Below, in pieces: positions 17,295 through 25,724 of a DNA stretch of 64,000 bases. A model generated the notes under the pieces. The model saw nothing but the letters and a program-made list of their open reading frames with translations, made no database searches and was not told the DNA's origin. Source of the stretch: Sphingomonas albertensis (lineage in GTDB: Bacteria; Pseudomonadota; Alphaproteobacteria; Sphingomonadales; Sphingomonadaceae); assembly GCF_014358075.1 (NCBI RefSeq), contig NZ_JACONT010000011.1:43992-107991 (forward strand). The letters run 5' to 3'. The translations under genes and the position numbers were made by a program. The stretch's first letter is position 1, and every line of letters begins with the position of its first letter.

Positions 17295-19637
17295 ATGACC
17301 ACCGCCAACCGCCGCCAGGTGCTCGCCGGCACCGGGCTCGCGGGCCTCGCCGCCGCGTTGCCCGTCACCAACGCCGCGGCCGCGCAGGCGCCGGTCGCGG
17401 GCAAACCCGATCTGTTCGTCGGCACCGGCGGGCACGGCCATACCTATCCCGGCCCGTCGTTGCCGTTCGGGATGGTCCAGCTCGGCCCCGACACCGACAA
17501 CAGCCGCTGGGATGCGTGCTCGGGTTATCACCAGGACGATGGCTCGATCATGGGCTTCAGTCACACGCATCTGTCGGGCACCGGGATCGGCGACATGCTC
17601 GACGTCCTCGTGGTGCCGACGCGCGGGCCTCTGCAGCTGAAGCCCGGCGCGCTGGGAAAACCCCAGGAGGGGTATCGTCAGCGTTTCACCGACGAACTCG
17701 CGGAACCCGGCTATTATCGCGTAAAGCTCGAATCGGGCGTGCTCGCGGAACTCACCGTGACCGAGCGGACCGGCCACCATCGCTACAGCTTCCCGCAGGG
17801 GCCGGGGCACATCCTGGTCGACTTCGCGCACATGATCCTCGACGTCTGGGACAAGGGCACGTTGATCGACGAGGCCTCGCTGACGCTCTCCCCCGACGGC
17901 ATGCTCACCGGCAGCCGCCGCGTTCACCGCTGGGCGAAGGGACGGCGCATCCATTTCGCGATGCAACTGTCGCGCAAGCCCGACCGCGTCCAGTTCTTCG
18001 GCGACGACGACACGCCGGCACCGGCGGGTGCCAAGGGCGTCACCGGCAACCGCCTGAAGGTCGCGTTCTTCTTCGATCAGGCGGGCGGCGCACCGATCCT
18101 GATCAAGACCGGCATCTCCGCGGTCGACGTCGCCGGCGCCAAGGCCGCGCTCCAGGGCGAAGCGGCAGGCTGGCAGTTCGATGCGGTCCGGCGCTCGGCA
18201 GCGCGTATCTGGCAGACCGAACTCGACCGCGTCCGCGTCGACGGCGGTACGCCCGAACAGCGCACGATCATGGCGAGCGCGCTGTATCACGCGTTCCTCT
18301 CGCCGACGCTCTTTACCGACCGCGACGGCCGCTATGTCGGGCTCGACCGCAAGGTGCACCAGACGACCGCCGCCGAGCCCGCGTTCAGCACCTATTCGAT
18401 GTGGGACACCTATCGTGCGCTGCATCCGCTGCTCACGCTCGTCCAGCCCGACAAGGCGGCGCAGTTCACCCGCGATCTCGTCCGCCAGACCGTGCAGAGC
18501 CCGACCGGATCGCCGGTCTGGCCGCTGCAGGGCGTCGAGACCGCCTGCATGATCGGCTGGCACTCGGTGTCGGTACTCGCCGAAGCCTGCGCCAAGGGGA
18601 TCGAGGCGGATTACGCCGCCGCGTGGCCGCAGATCCGCAGGCGCGCGTTCGATCGCACCTTTCCGGACATCGACAGCACGCTCGGCCGCGGCTTCTATTA
18701 CGACCTCGGCTTCGTGCCCGCGGACAAGACGTGGGAGTCGGTCAGCCGCACGCAGGAATATGCCTATGACGACTGGGCGATGGCGGTGCTCGCCGAGGCG
18801 GCAGGCGCCAAGGCCGACGCCGCTGTGCTGCGCAAGCGCAGCCTCAACTACCGCAACGTCATCGATCCCAAGATCGGCTTTGCCCGGCCGCGCTTCGCCG
18901 ATGGCAGCTGGTGGGTCGATTACGACCCGATCCAGCTCGGTCACAACCCCGAGAAGCAGCGTGATTATACCGAGGCGAACGGGTGGCAGGCGACATTCCT
19001 CAACCAGCACGACGCCTATGGCCTGATCGCGCTGTTCGGCGGCGATGCGGGGTTCGTGAAGAAGCTCGACGCGCTGTTCACCGCACCGTCGACGCTCCCC
19101 AAGAATGCGCCGCCCGACATCACCGGGCTGGTCGGCCAGTACGCGCACGGCAACGAGCCGGATCAGCACGCCGCGTATCTCTACGCCTATGCGGGCGCGC
19201 CGTGGAAGACGCAGGCGATGGTGCGTCGCCTGCTGACCGAGATGTACAAGGCCGATCCCGACGGCGTCATCGGCAACGACGATTGCGGCCAGATGAGCGC
19301 GTGGTTCATCCTGTCGGCGCTCGGCTTCTATCCGGTCGATCCGGTCAGCGGCGTCTATGTCTTCGGCTCGCCGCTGTTCGACGCGGCACAGGTCGATCTC
19401 GGCGCGGGGCGCAGCTTGCGGGTCGTCGCCAAGGGCAATGCCCCGGCCAGCCCCTATGTCCAGTCGGTCCGCTGGAACGGCAAGCCCTGGACGCGAAACT
19501 GGATCGCGCACGCCGATCTCGCGCGCGGTGGCGAGCTGGAGTTCACGATGGGACCGAAGCCGTCGTCGTTCGGCACGGCCAAGGCGGACCGCCCGCCGTC
19601 GTTCGAACCGCCATCGTTCGAAGCTAAGCGGCGATAG
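17295..19637 (+). CDS. GH92 exo-alpha-mannosidase (canonical catalytic Glu, Tat signal)
   Basis: A 780-residue GH92 enzyme. The N-terminus NRRQVLAGTGLAGLAAALP is a Tat-type signal peptide, unlike the Sec signals of the other GH92 proteins, so it may be folded with metal before export. The beta domain starts DLFVGTGGHGHTYPGPSLPFG. The catalytic motifs are YAHGNEPDQH with Glu621 at the acid position and IGNDDCGQMSAW at the base region, then ALGFYPV. A 21-nt gap with GGGAG separates it from the GH125 gene. It closes the operon and is followed by a strong bidirectional terminator. Linkage specificity is not readable. Confidence 0.94.
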   Translation: MTTANRRQVLAGTGLAGLAAALPVTNAAAAQAPVAGKPDLFVGTGGHGHTYPGPSLPFGMVQLGPDTDNSRWDACSGYHQDDGSIMGFSHTHLSGTGIGDMLDVLVVPTRGPLQLKPGALGKPQEGYRQRFTDELAEPGYYRVKLESGVLAELTVTERTGHHRYSFPQGPGHILVDFAHMILDVWDKGTLIDEASLTLSPDGMLTGSRRVHRWAKGRRIHFAMQLSRKPDRVQFFGDDDTPAPAGAKGVTGNRLKVAFFFDQAGGAPILIKTGISAVDVAGAKAALQGEAAGWQFDAVRRSAARIWQTELDRVRVDGGTPEQRTIMASALYHAFLSPTLFTDRDGRYVGLDRKVHQTTAAEPAFSTYSMWDTYRALHPLLTLVQPDKAAQFTRDLVRQTVQSPTGSPVWPLQGVETACMIGWHSVSVLAEACAKGIEADYAAAWPQIRRRAFDRTFPDIDSTLGRGFYYDLGFVPADKTWESVSRTQEYAYDDWAMAVLAEAAGAKADAAVLRKRSLNYRNVIDPKIGFARPRFADGSWWVDYDPIQLGHNPEKQRDYTEANGWQATFLNQHDAYGLIALFGGDAGFVKKLDALFTAPSTLPKNAPPDITGLVGQYAHGNEPDQHAAYLYAYAGAPWKTQAMVRRLLTEMYKADPDGVIGNDDCGQMSAWFILSALGFYPVDPVSGVYVFGSPLFDAAQVDLGAGRSLRVVAKGNAPASPYVQSVRWNGKPWTRNWIAHADLARGGELEFTMGPKPSSFGTAKADRPPSFEPPSFEAKRR

Positions 19638-19646
19638 ATAAAAAGA

Positions 19647-19673
19647 CGCCTCGGGAACGACGTTCCCGAGGCG
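19647..19673. terminator. Bidirectional terminator between two convergent GH92 genes
   Basis: A perfect 12-bp stem CGCCTCGGGAAC / GTTCCCGAGGCG with a GAC loop. On the minus strand it is followed by TCTTTTTATC, a clear U-run, so it is strongest for the gene at 19719-22130; on the plus strand it follows the stop of the 17295 gene by 9 nt. Confidence 0.88.
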
Positions 19674-19718
19674 CTGAACCGTTCGCCGGCAAGGGGGGGA
19701 GCCGACGAACTCCCCTCG

Positions 19719-22130
19719 CTATGACGCGGGCGGGGACAAGGACGGGGGCGCATCCGCAACGGCGCTCCCCCAATTCGGATTGGGTCTGGCGCCCATGACC
19801 AGTTCCAGCCGGGCGCCATCCTTTACGTCCGCATGGCTGAACCAGGGCTTCGTCCACGGCTTGCCGTTCAGCGTCGCCGACTGGATATAGATGTTGGTCG
19901 GCGAGTTGCCGCGGGCGACGATCTCCAGCGTCCGGCCGTTGCCGAGACGGAGCGCGACCTCGTCGAACACCGGACTGCCCAGCACATAGACGTCGCTCGA
20001 CGGATCGACCGGGTAAAAGCCCATCGCGCTCAGTGCATACCAGGACGACGTCGCGCCCTGATCGTCCATCCCGGGATAGCCATAGCCGGACGCATCGCTG
20101 CCATAGAGCGTGTCGAGGATACGCCGCGTGAGCGCCTGCGTCTTCCACGGCTGGCCGCTCCACGGATAGAGATACGCCGCGTGCTGGTCGGGCTGGTTGC
20201 CCTGCACGTACTGCCCGATCAGCCCCGTGCAATCGCGGCAGATACCGGTCGGCGTATAGGGGGTCGCAAAGAACCGATCGAGCTTGGCGTTGAACCTCGC
20301 GCGTCCGCCGAGCGCCGTGGCGAGCCCCTGCACGTCGTGCGGGACGAGCCACAAGGTCGACCAGCCCGATGCCTCTTTCATCATGTAGTTGTAATAGGGC
20401 TCCTGCGGATCGAACGGCGCGATCCATTTGCCATCGGCAGTGCGGCCACGGATGAACCCGATCGAGGGATCGAACACGTTGCGCCAGTTGGACGCGCGCG
20501 CGCGGAACAGTTTTGCGTCGTCGGTCTTGCCGAGCCGCTCGGCGAAGTCTGCCATCGCATGGTCATCCCACGCATATTCCAGCGTCGTCGCCGCGCCGGC
20601 CTTTCCGCCGGCATAGGGTGGGCTGGGATTGCCCGGTGGAATCTCGTCCGCGATCCAGCCGTTGCGCTGGTATTCCGCCAGATAGCCGCGCGGGCCTTTC
20701 GGATCGACCGCGTTGCGGCGGAGGAACTCGTACGCGGCGGCATAGTCGAAGGCGATGCCGCGCTTCCACGCGCCGAGATACAGGAATACCGCATTGTCGC
20801 CGTGGAACGAGGTGTTCATGTACCCCCGCTCGCGCGCCATATCGAGTTCGGAGCGCATCACGTTCTGGACCAGCTCGGGCTCCATCAGCTCCAGCAGCAC
20901 GATCTGGTTGCGCCCGGTATCCCAGAACGGCACCGGCCCGTACCGGTCATAGGTCGCGGTCCGGGTCTTGCCGTTGGTGTCGGTGAAGCGCTCGCCCTTG
21001 TGCGCCAGCAAACGCGGGCTGGCGAAGGACTGGAACAGCGTCGAGTAGAACAGCATCCGCTGTTTGGGCGTACCGCCCTTCACCTGCACGCGGTTCAGCA
21101 ACGCGGCCCATGTGTTCGCCGCCGCCTGGTGGACGCCCTCGAAATTCCACCCCGGCTGTTCCTGTCGCAGGCGTCGTTCGGCGTCGGCAAAGCTCTGGCC
21201 ATGTGCGATCTTCACCAGCACCGTCTCGTCCTGCCGGGTGGTGAAGTTCAGGTATGTGCCGGCGAAGCTGCCGGTGATCTTGCGCGATGCGGGGACGACG
21301 TCCTTGTCGCCGATGCCGTAGCCGCGGCTGTTGCCGGGCGACTTGCGAAAGGTGCCATAGCCGCTGAACGGCTTGGAGAATTGTGCCACGAAATAGCGGC
21401 CGTCGCGCGCATCGTCGTCGCCCCGTTCCGCCGCGATGCCGCGCACCTGGTCGTTGCCGATCACCTCGACCTCGCCGCCGCGGCCGGGCAGGTTGATGAT
21501 CAGGTGCGATCGCTGGCTGGCCGGAAAGGTGAACCGCATCAGGCTGGTCCACTGCGTCGCGGTCAGTTCGGCGCGCGTCCGAAACGTGTCGAGATAGACC
21601 GAATAATAGCCCGGCCGCGCGACCTCCTTCGCCTTGTCGTAATAAGCCTGGGTATAGGCCGGCGGCACCGTCCAGTCGCCCACCACCGGCATGACGATCG
21701 GTTGCGCGCGCGCGCCATAGGACGGCCCGCCGCCGCCGGTGAAGCCGATCATCGTAGGGCTGGGATAATGATAGGGCGTGGCGACTCCGGTCGGATAGGT
21801 CGCCTCGACGTTGACGTTGACCGGCGCTGCCTCGACCGAGCTGTTGGGCAGTCGCGCGCCGGGCGAGGTGATCCCCGAATAGACCGGCTCGCCCGGCGGT
21901 GGCGCGTTGCCGATCAGCTCGGGGCGATCGAGCGGCGCGGTGCCGACGAGCGGGTTGGCTTCTTCGACCGGCGATTTGTCCGATCCGGGGGAATGCTGGC
22001 CGTTCGCCCCACCGAGGGGCGCCAGCATCAGGATCGCAGCGACCGCCGTGGTTCGCCGCGCTATCGATAGGCTGGGGGCGACACGCGTCCGCGGGGACGG
22101 GGGCGGGGCAGGGCGTGTTGTATCGGTCAC
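19719..22130 (-). CDS. Divergent GH92 enzyme with Gln at the catalytic-acid position
   Basis: An 803-residue GH92 protein starting at GTG 22128-22130, behind an AGGAGGA ribosome-binding site. A hydrophobic signal segment lies at about residues 28-44. The N-terminal region differs from the other three, with NPLVGTAPLDRPELIGNAPPPG and a GGGGPSYGARAQP loop. The acid motif is QGNQPDQH, with Gln646 in place of Glu, and the base motif is GMDDQGATSSW with Asp690 conserved. It has an extra CRDC pair just before the motif. Like the 13441 gene product it is a candidate for mannosyl-phosphate or another substrate with a good leaving group; an inactive or altered enzyme is also possible. It has its own promoter. 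Confidence 0.9.
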   Translation of the reverse strand: MTDTTRPAPPPSPRTRVAPSLSIARRTTAVAAILMLAPLGGANGQHSPGSDKSPVEEANPLVGTAPLDRPELIGNAPPPGEPVYSGITSPGARLPNSSVEAAPVNVNVEATYPTGVATPYHYPSPTMIGFTGGGGPSYGARAQPIVMPVVGDWTVPPAYTQAYYDKAKEVARPGYYSVYLDTFRTRAELTATQWTSLMRFTFPASQRSHLIINLPGRGGEVEVIGNDQVRGIAAERGDDDARDGRYFVAQFSKPFSGYGTFRKSPGNSRGYGIGDKDVVPASRKITGSFAGTYLNFTTRQDETVLVKIAHGQSFADAERRLRQEQPGWNFEGVHQAAANTWAALLNRVQVKGGTPKQRMLFYSTLFQSFASPRLLAHKGERFTDTNGKTRTATYDRYGPVPFWDTGRNQIVLLELMEPELVQNVMRSELDMARERGYMNTSFHGDNAVFLYLGAWKRGIAFDYAAAYEFLRRNAVDPKGPRGYLAEYQRNGWIADEIPPGNPSPPYAGGKAGAATTLEYAWDDHAMADFAERLGKTDDAKLFRARASNWRNVFDPSIGFIRGRTADGKWIAPFDPQEPYYNYMMKEASGWSTLWLVPHDVQGLATALGGRARFNAKLDRFFATPYTPTGICRDCTGLIGQYVQGNQPDQHAAYLYPWSGQPWKTQALTRRILDTLYGSDASGYGYPGMDDQGATSSWYALSAMGFYPVDPSSDVYVLGSPVFDEVALRLGNGRTLEIVARGNSPTNIYIQSATLNGKPWTKPWFSHADVKDGARLELVMGARPNPNWGSAVADAPPSLSPPAS

Positions 22131-22186
22131 GGGGCAATCCTCCTCCGCCGCCGGGTTTCTATGCGAACCGCGTGCTGCACCCCGAT

Positions 22187-22213
22187 ACTTTATTAAACTA
22201 ATTTGATTGTCAA
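22187..22213 (-). promoter_or_regulatory. Promoter of the GH92 gene ending at 19719
   Basis: On the minus strand a perfect -35 box TTGACA (22208-22213) is followed after about 15-17 nt by TAAAGTAT as a weak -10. The spacer ATCAAATTAGTTTAA is very AT-rich. The stretch TTGACAAT is shared with the receptor promoter at 8923, which suggests common control of the two units. Confidence 0.55.
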
Positions 22214-22288
22214 TAAGGACAGGAGTCCTGCTGCATGTCAGCGTTGGGCCGAGAAGGGGTGGCGACCGACTTTGCTCGCAAGGTCAGG

Positions 22289-23299
22289 TCAGCGGCGGCG
22301 CGTTCCGGGCGCGGCGGTGCTGCCACGGACGATCAGTTCGTGATCCAGCGTGACCTGTCGCGACGGGCTGTCGACGCCGCGGAGGATATCGACGAGCAAC
22401 TCGACGGTGCGGCGGCCGATCATCGACTTAGGCTGGGCGATCGTCGTCAGCGGCGGCTGGAAATAGCGCGCGAGCGGAAGGTCGTCGAAGCCGATGACAG
22501 AGACGTCTTTCGGGCATGACAGCCCCGCGTCGCCGATCGCGCTGAGCGCGCCCATCGCCATTTCGTCGCTGAAGCAGAAGATCGCGGTCACGTCCTGTGC
22601 GATCAGGTCGCGGGTATGGTCGATGGCCGAGCCGGCGGAATAGTCGCCGATGCGGATGTGCAGGCTATCGCGCAGGCCGGCGCGGGTCGCGGCGTCGATC
22701 GCGCCGGCGAGGCGGTCGCGACTGATCGGGCTGATCTCGGGGCCGGTGACGACGCCGATCGCGCGGTGGCCGAGGCCGATCAGATGCTCGATCGCGTTGG
22801 CGCTGGCGGCGGCATTGTCGATATGGACGCTGGGGACGCCGAGGTCCGGACTGTATTCGCAGCCATTGACGATCGGCGCGGCGGCACCCTTCCGCGACAG
22901 CATCGGGGCGAGGCTGGCGGGCAGGCGGTGGCCGAGGAAGATCAGCCCATCGACTTCGCGGCGCGAGAGCATGTCGGCATATTGATCCTCGACGTCCGGG
23001 TCGTGGCGCGTGTCGCCGACCACGACCGAGTAACCGGCATCGCGCGCGGCTTCTTCGGCGCCGCGGATGACGCTGGCGAAGAACGCGTTGGAGATGTCGG
23101 GGACGGTCAGCAGGATCTTGGCGGCGCGCAACGTCCGCAGGCTTCGTGCGGCGACGTTGGGTACGTAGCCCGATTCGCGGACCACCGCGAGCACCCGCAG
23201 GCGCGTATCCTCGGACACCTGTTCGGGCCGGCTCAACACGCGCGACACGGTTGCGGTAGAGACGCCCGCGAGTGCGGCCACTTCGATGATCGTCGGCAT
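22289..23299 (-). CDS. LacI-family transcriptional regulator
   Basis: A 336-residue repressor. Residues 2-50 form the LacI helix-turn-helix and hinge: TIIEVAALAGVSTATVSRVL and VPNVAARSLRT. The rest is a periplasmic-binding-protein-like sensor with VDGLIFLG, SVIGFDDLPLARYFQPPLTTI and a C-terminal LIVRGSTA. It faces the MFS transporter gene across 125 nt that hold a TGTAA/TTACA palindrome, so it probably represses the 3-keto-glycoside operon and itself. The inducer would be a sugar or glycoside from that pathway, by analogy with LacI-family behaviour. It is transcribed toward the divergent GH92 gene but separated from it by a promoter region. Confidence 0.94.
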   Translation of the reverse strand: MPTIIEVAALAGVSTATVSRVLSRPEQVSEDTRLRVLAVVRESGYVPNVAARSLRTLRAAKILLTVPDISNAFFASVIRGAEEAARDAGYSVVVGDTRHDPDVEDQYADMLSRREVDGLIFLGHRLPASLAPMLSRKGAAAPIVNGCEYSPDLGVPSVHIDNAAASANAIEHLIGLGHRAIGVVTGPEISPISRDRLAGAIDAATRAGLRDSLHIRIGDYSAGSAIDHTRDLIAQDVTAIFCFSDEMAMGALSAIGDAGLSCPKDVSVIGFDDLPLARYFQPPLTTIAQPKSMIGRRTVELLVDILRGVDSPSRQVTLDHELIVRGSTAAPGTRRR

Positions 23300-23344
23300 A
23301 GGCTCGTCATGGATCCGGTCGTCGGCACTGTCGATATATATCCG

Positions 23345-23360
23345 ATGTAATCCTTTACAT
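23345..23360. promoter_or_regulatory. LacI-type operator
   Basis: ATGTAA, TCCT, TTACAT: a perfect 6-bp inverted repeat with a 4-nt spacer, in the form TGTAA-N4-TTACA common to LacI-family operators, although the usual central CG is missing. It lies 46 nt from the lacI-type start codon and 65 nt before the transporter start, beside a TATATA stretch (23335-23340) that may be a -10 element. No second copy was seen elsewhere in the window. Confidence 0.6.
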
Positions 23361-23424
23361 TCGTATCGCGGCTCCGTAGCTTCATGTCCGACAAGCAGGC
23401 AAACTGCGAGCGGAGAGGTAACGA

Positions 23425-24663
23425 ATGGCGAGTGCAGATACTGGGTCCCAGGCCATGCCAGCCGGCCTGCTGACCGGCCGCCTGAGCGCCATGATGTTCA
23501 TGCAGTTCTTCGTATGGGGCGCCTGGACCGTAACCCTCGGCCTCGTGATGCAGACCGTCGGGATCGGCAACCTCATCGGCAACGCCTTTTCGGTCGGGCC
23601 GATCGCGTCGATCGTCGGCTCGTTCCTGCTCGGCATGGCCGCCGCGCGCTACGTCAGCCCGCGGATGCTGATGGTGATCCTGCACCTGGTCGGCGGCGTG
23701 CTGCTGTTCGTGCTGCCGTCGCTCGTGACGCCGGAGAATGGCCGGACCTTCGTCTGGCTGCTGCTCTGCTACATGATCCTCTACATGCCGACGGTCGGTC
23801 TCGCGAACACGATCGCGCTGAAGAGCTTTGGCGAGCGGACCGACAAATTCCCGTTCGTCCGCGCGTTCGGTACGCTCGGCTGGATCACCGCCGGCCTGAT
23901 CATCGGCTGGGCGGGGCTTTCCGCCAGCCCGGAGATCTTCCGCGTTGCGGCGGTCGTGTCGATCGCGCTCGGCCTCTACAGCTTTACGCTGCCGAACGTC
24001 ACGGCGGATGCGCCGCGCGACGAGAGCGTTCTCCGCCAGGTGTTCTGCGTCGAGGCGTTCGGGTTGCTCAAGCAGCGCTCGTTCCTGATCTTCATGACCT
24101 GCGCGACGCTGATCTCGATCCCGCTCGCGATGTATTACGCCTATGCCTCGCCCTATGTCGGCGCCACCGGCATCAGCAACGTCGGCGGCACGCTCGCGAT
24201 CGGGCAGATGTCCGAACTCGTTTTCATGTTCTCGATGCCGTGGCTGTATCGCCGGTTCGGCGTGAAGCCGCTGCTGCTGGTCGGCATGGCCGCATGGGCG
24301 TTGCGCTACGCCTTGTTCGCGATCGGTGATGGCGGTTCGTCGATCTGGGCGGTGTATCTCGGCGTCGCGCTGCACGGCGTATGCTATGATTTCTTCTTCG
24401 TCGCCGGCGCGATCTACACCGGCACGATTGCCACGCCCAAGGGCGTCAACGCGCAGGCGCAGGGCATGTTGACGCTGTTCACCTACGGCGTCGGCATGCT
24501 GCTCGGCTCGCAGATCGGCGCGCTTCTGTATGCGCAGCTGCCCGCATCGCCGACCATCGCCGACTGGCAGCATATGTGGTGGTATCCCGCGATCGCCGCG
24601 GCCGTGATCGCGCTGCTGTTCCAGTTCACCTTCCGCGACGACACCAGAAAGAGTGCAGCATGA
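23425..24663 (+). CDS. MFS transporter of the nucleoside:H+ symporter family
   Basis: A 412-residue inner-membrane protein with about twelve hydrophobic segments. The first helix MMFMQFFVWGAWTVTLGLVM and the loop ALKSFGERTDKFPFVRAFGTLGW are typical of the Nuc_H_symport/NupG-like branch, members of which are often found with sugar catabolic genes rather than nucleoside genes. GGAGAGG lies just before ATG 23425. It is first in the operon and its stop overlaps the next start (ATGA). Context suggests import of a sugar, keto sugar or glycoside from the periplasm; the true substrate is unknown. Confidence 0.9.
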   Translation: MASADTGSQAMPAGLLTGRLSAMMFMQFFVWGAWTVTLGLVMQTVGIGNLIGNAFSVGPIASIVGSFLLGMAAARYVSPRMLMVILHLVGGVLLFVLPSLVTPENGRTFVWLLLCYMILYMPTVGLANTIALKSFGERTDKFPFVRAFGTLGWITAGLIIGWAGLSASPEIFRVAAVVSIALGLYSFTLPNVTADAPRDESVLRQVFCVEAFGLLKQRSFLIFMTCATLISIPLAMYYAYASPYVGATGISNVGGTLAIGQMSELVFMFSMPWLYRRFGVKPLLLVGMAAWALRYALFAIGDGGSSIWAVYLGVALHGVCYDFFFVAGAIYTGTIATPKGVNAQAQGMLTLFTYGVGMLLGSQIGALLYAQLPASPTIADWQHMWWYPAIAAAVIALLFQFTFRDDTRKSAA

Positions 24664-25724
24664 CCGGTATGAAGGGCCCCGGGATATTCCTCGCCCAGTT
24701 CCTCGGCGACGAGGCTCCGTTCGATACGCTCGACACGCTTGCCGAATGGGCTGCTGGGCTCGGCTATGTCGGCGTCCAGATCCCCTGCAACGCGCAGTTG
24801 ATCGACCTGAAGCTCGCCGCCGAGAGCAAGACCTATTGCGACGATCTGCGCGGCCGCCTCGCCAAACACGACATCGAAGTCACCGAGCTGTCGACGCATC
24901 TGCAAGGCCAGCTCGTCGCCGTCCACCCGGCGTACGACACGCTGTTCGACGGCTTCGCGCCCCCCGAACTCCACGGCAAGCCCGCCGAGCGCCAGCTATG
25001 GGCGGTCGAGCAGGTCAAGCTCGCCGCGCGCGCCAGCGCCAATCTCGGCCTGTCCGCGCACGCCACCTTCTCGGGCGCGCTGGCATGGCCGTACGTCTAC
25101 CCCTGGCCGCAACGCCCCGCCGGGTTGATCGAGGAGGCCTTTGCCGAACTCGCCCGCCGCTGGACCCCGATCCTCGACGTGTTCGAGGAATCCGGCGTCG
25201 ATTGCGCGTTCGAGGTCCATCCCGGCGAGGACGTCCATGACGGCGCGACCTGGGAACGCTTCCTCGCCGCGGTCGGCAACCATCCGCGCGCGCGCCTGTT
25301 GTTCGATCCGTCGCACTTCGTGTTGCAGCAGCTCGACTATCTCGACTTCATCGACCGCTATCACGACCGGATCTCGTGTTTTCACGTCAAGGATGCCGAG
25401 TTCAACCCGACCGGCCGAACCGGCGTGTACGGTGGCTACGAGAACTGGGTCGACCGCGCCGGCCGCTTCCGCTCGCTCGGCGACGGACAGGTCGATTTCT
25501 CCGCGATCTTTAGCAAGATGGCGCAATATGGCTATGACGGCTGGGCAGTGCTCGAATGGGAGTGCGCGCTGAAACGCTCCGATGATGGCGCGCGCGAAGG
25601 CGCACCGTTCATTCGCGACCACATGATCCGCCTGACCGAACGCCCGTTCGACGACTTCGCCGCCAGCGGCATCGACCGCACCGCGATCCGCAAGTTGCTC
25701 GGACTGTCGGAGGAGCAGGCATGA
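24660..25724 (+). CDS. Sugar phosphate isomerase/epimerase-like TIM-barrel protein (cytoplasmic)
   Basis: A 354-residue xylose-isomerase-like TIM barrel without a signal peptide. Likely metal ligands are Glu in FEVHPGED, Asp/His in LLFDPSHF, His in CFHVKDAEF and Glu in VLEWECALK. This set is usual for the divalent-metal epimerase/isomerase family. Related proteins act on 3-keto sugars, inositol derivatives or as epimerases; the operon points to a 3-keto sugar. The start overlaps the transporter stop, and its own stop overlaps the next start, so translation is coupled at both ends. Confidence 0.88.
   Translation: MTGMKGPGIFLAQFLGDEAPFDTLDTLAEWAAGLGYVGVQIPCNAQLIDLKLAAESKTYCDDLRGRLAKHDIEVTELSTHLQGQLVAVHPAYDTLFDGFAPPELHGKPAERQLWAVEQVKLAARASANLGLSAHATFSGALAWPYVYPWPQRPAGLIEEAFAELARRWTPILDVFEESGVDCAFEVHPGEDVHDGATWERFLAAVGNHPRARLLFDPSHFVLQQLDYLDFIDRYHDRISCFHVKDAEFNPTGRTGVYGGYENWVDRAGRFRSLGDGQVDFSAIFSKMAQYGYDGWAVLEWECALKRSDDGAREGAPFIRDHMIRLTERPFDDFAASGIDRTAIRKLLGLSEEQA

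Noticed and set aside
13273..19511. Very long minus-strand open frames (759 and 1044 codons) opposite GH92 and GH125 genes
   Set aside because: They mirror third-position GC bias of the real genes, lack any motif, and run across gene borders.
19833..22070. 745-codon plus-strand frame opposite the GH92 gene at 19719-22130
   Set aside because: The minus strand has signal peptide, ribosome-binding site, promoter and GH92 motifs; the plus frame has none.
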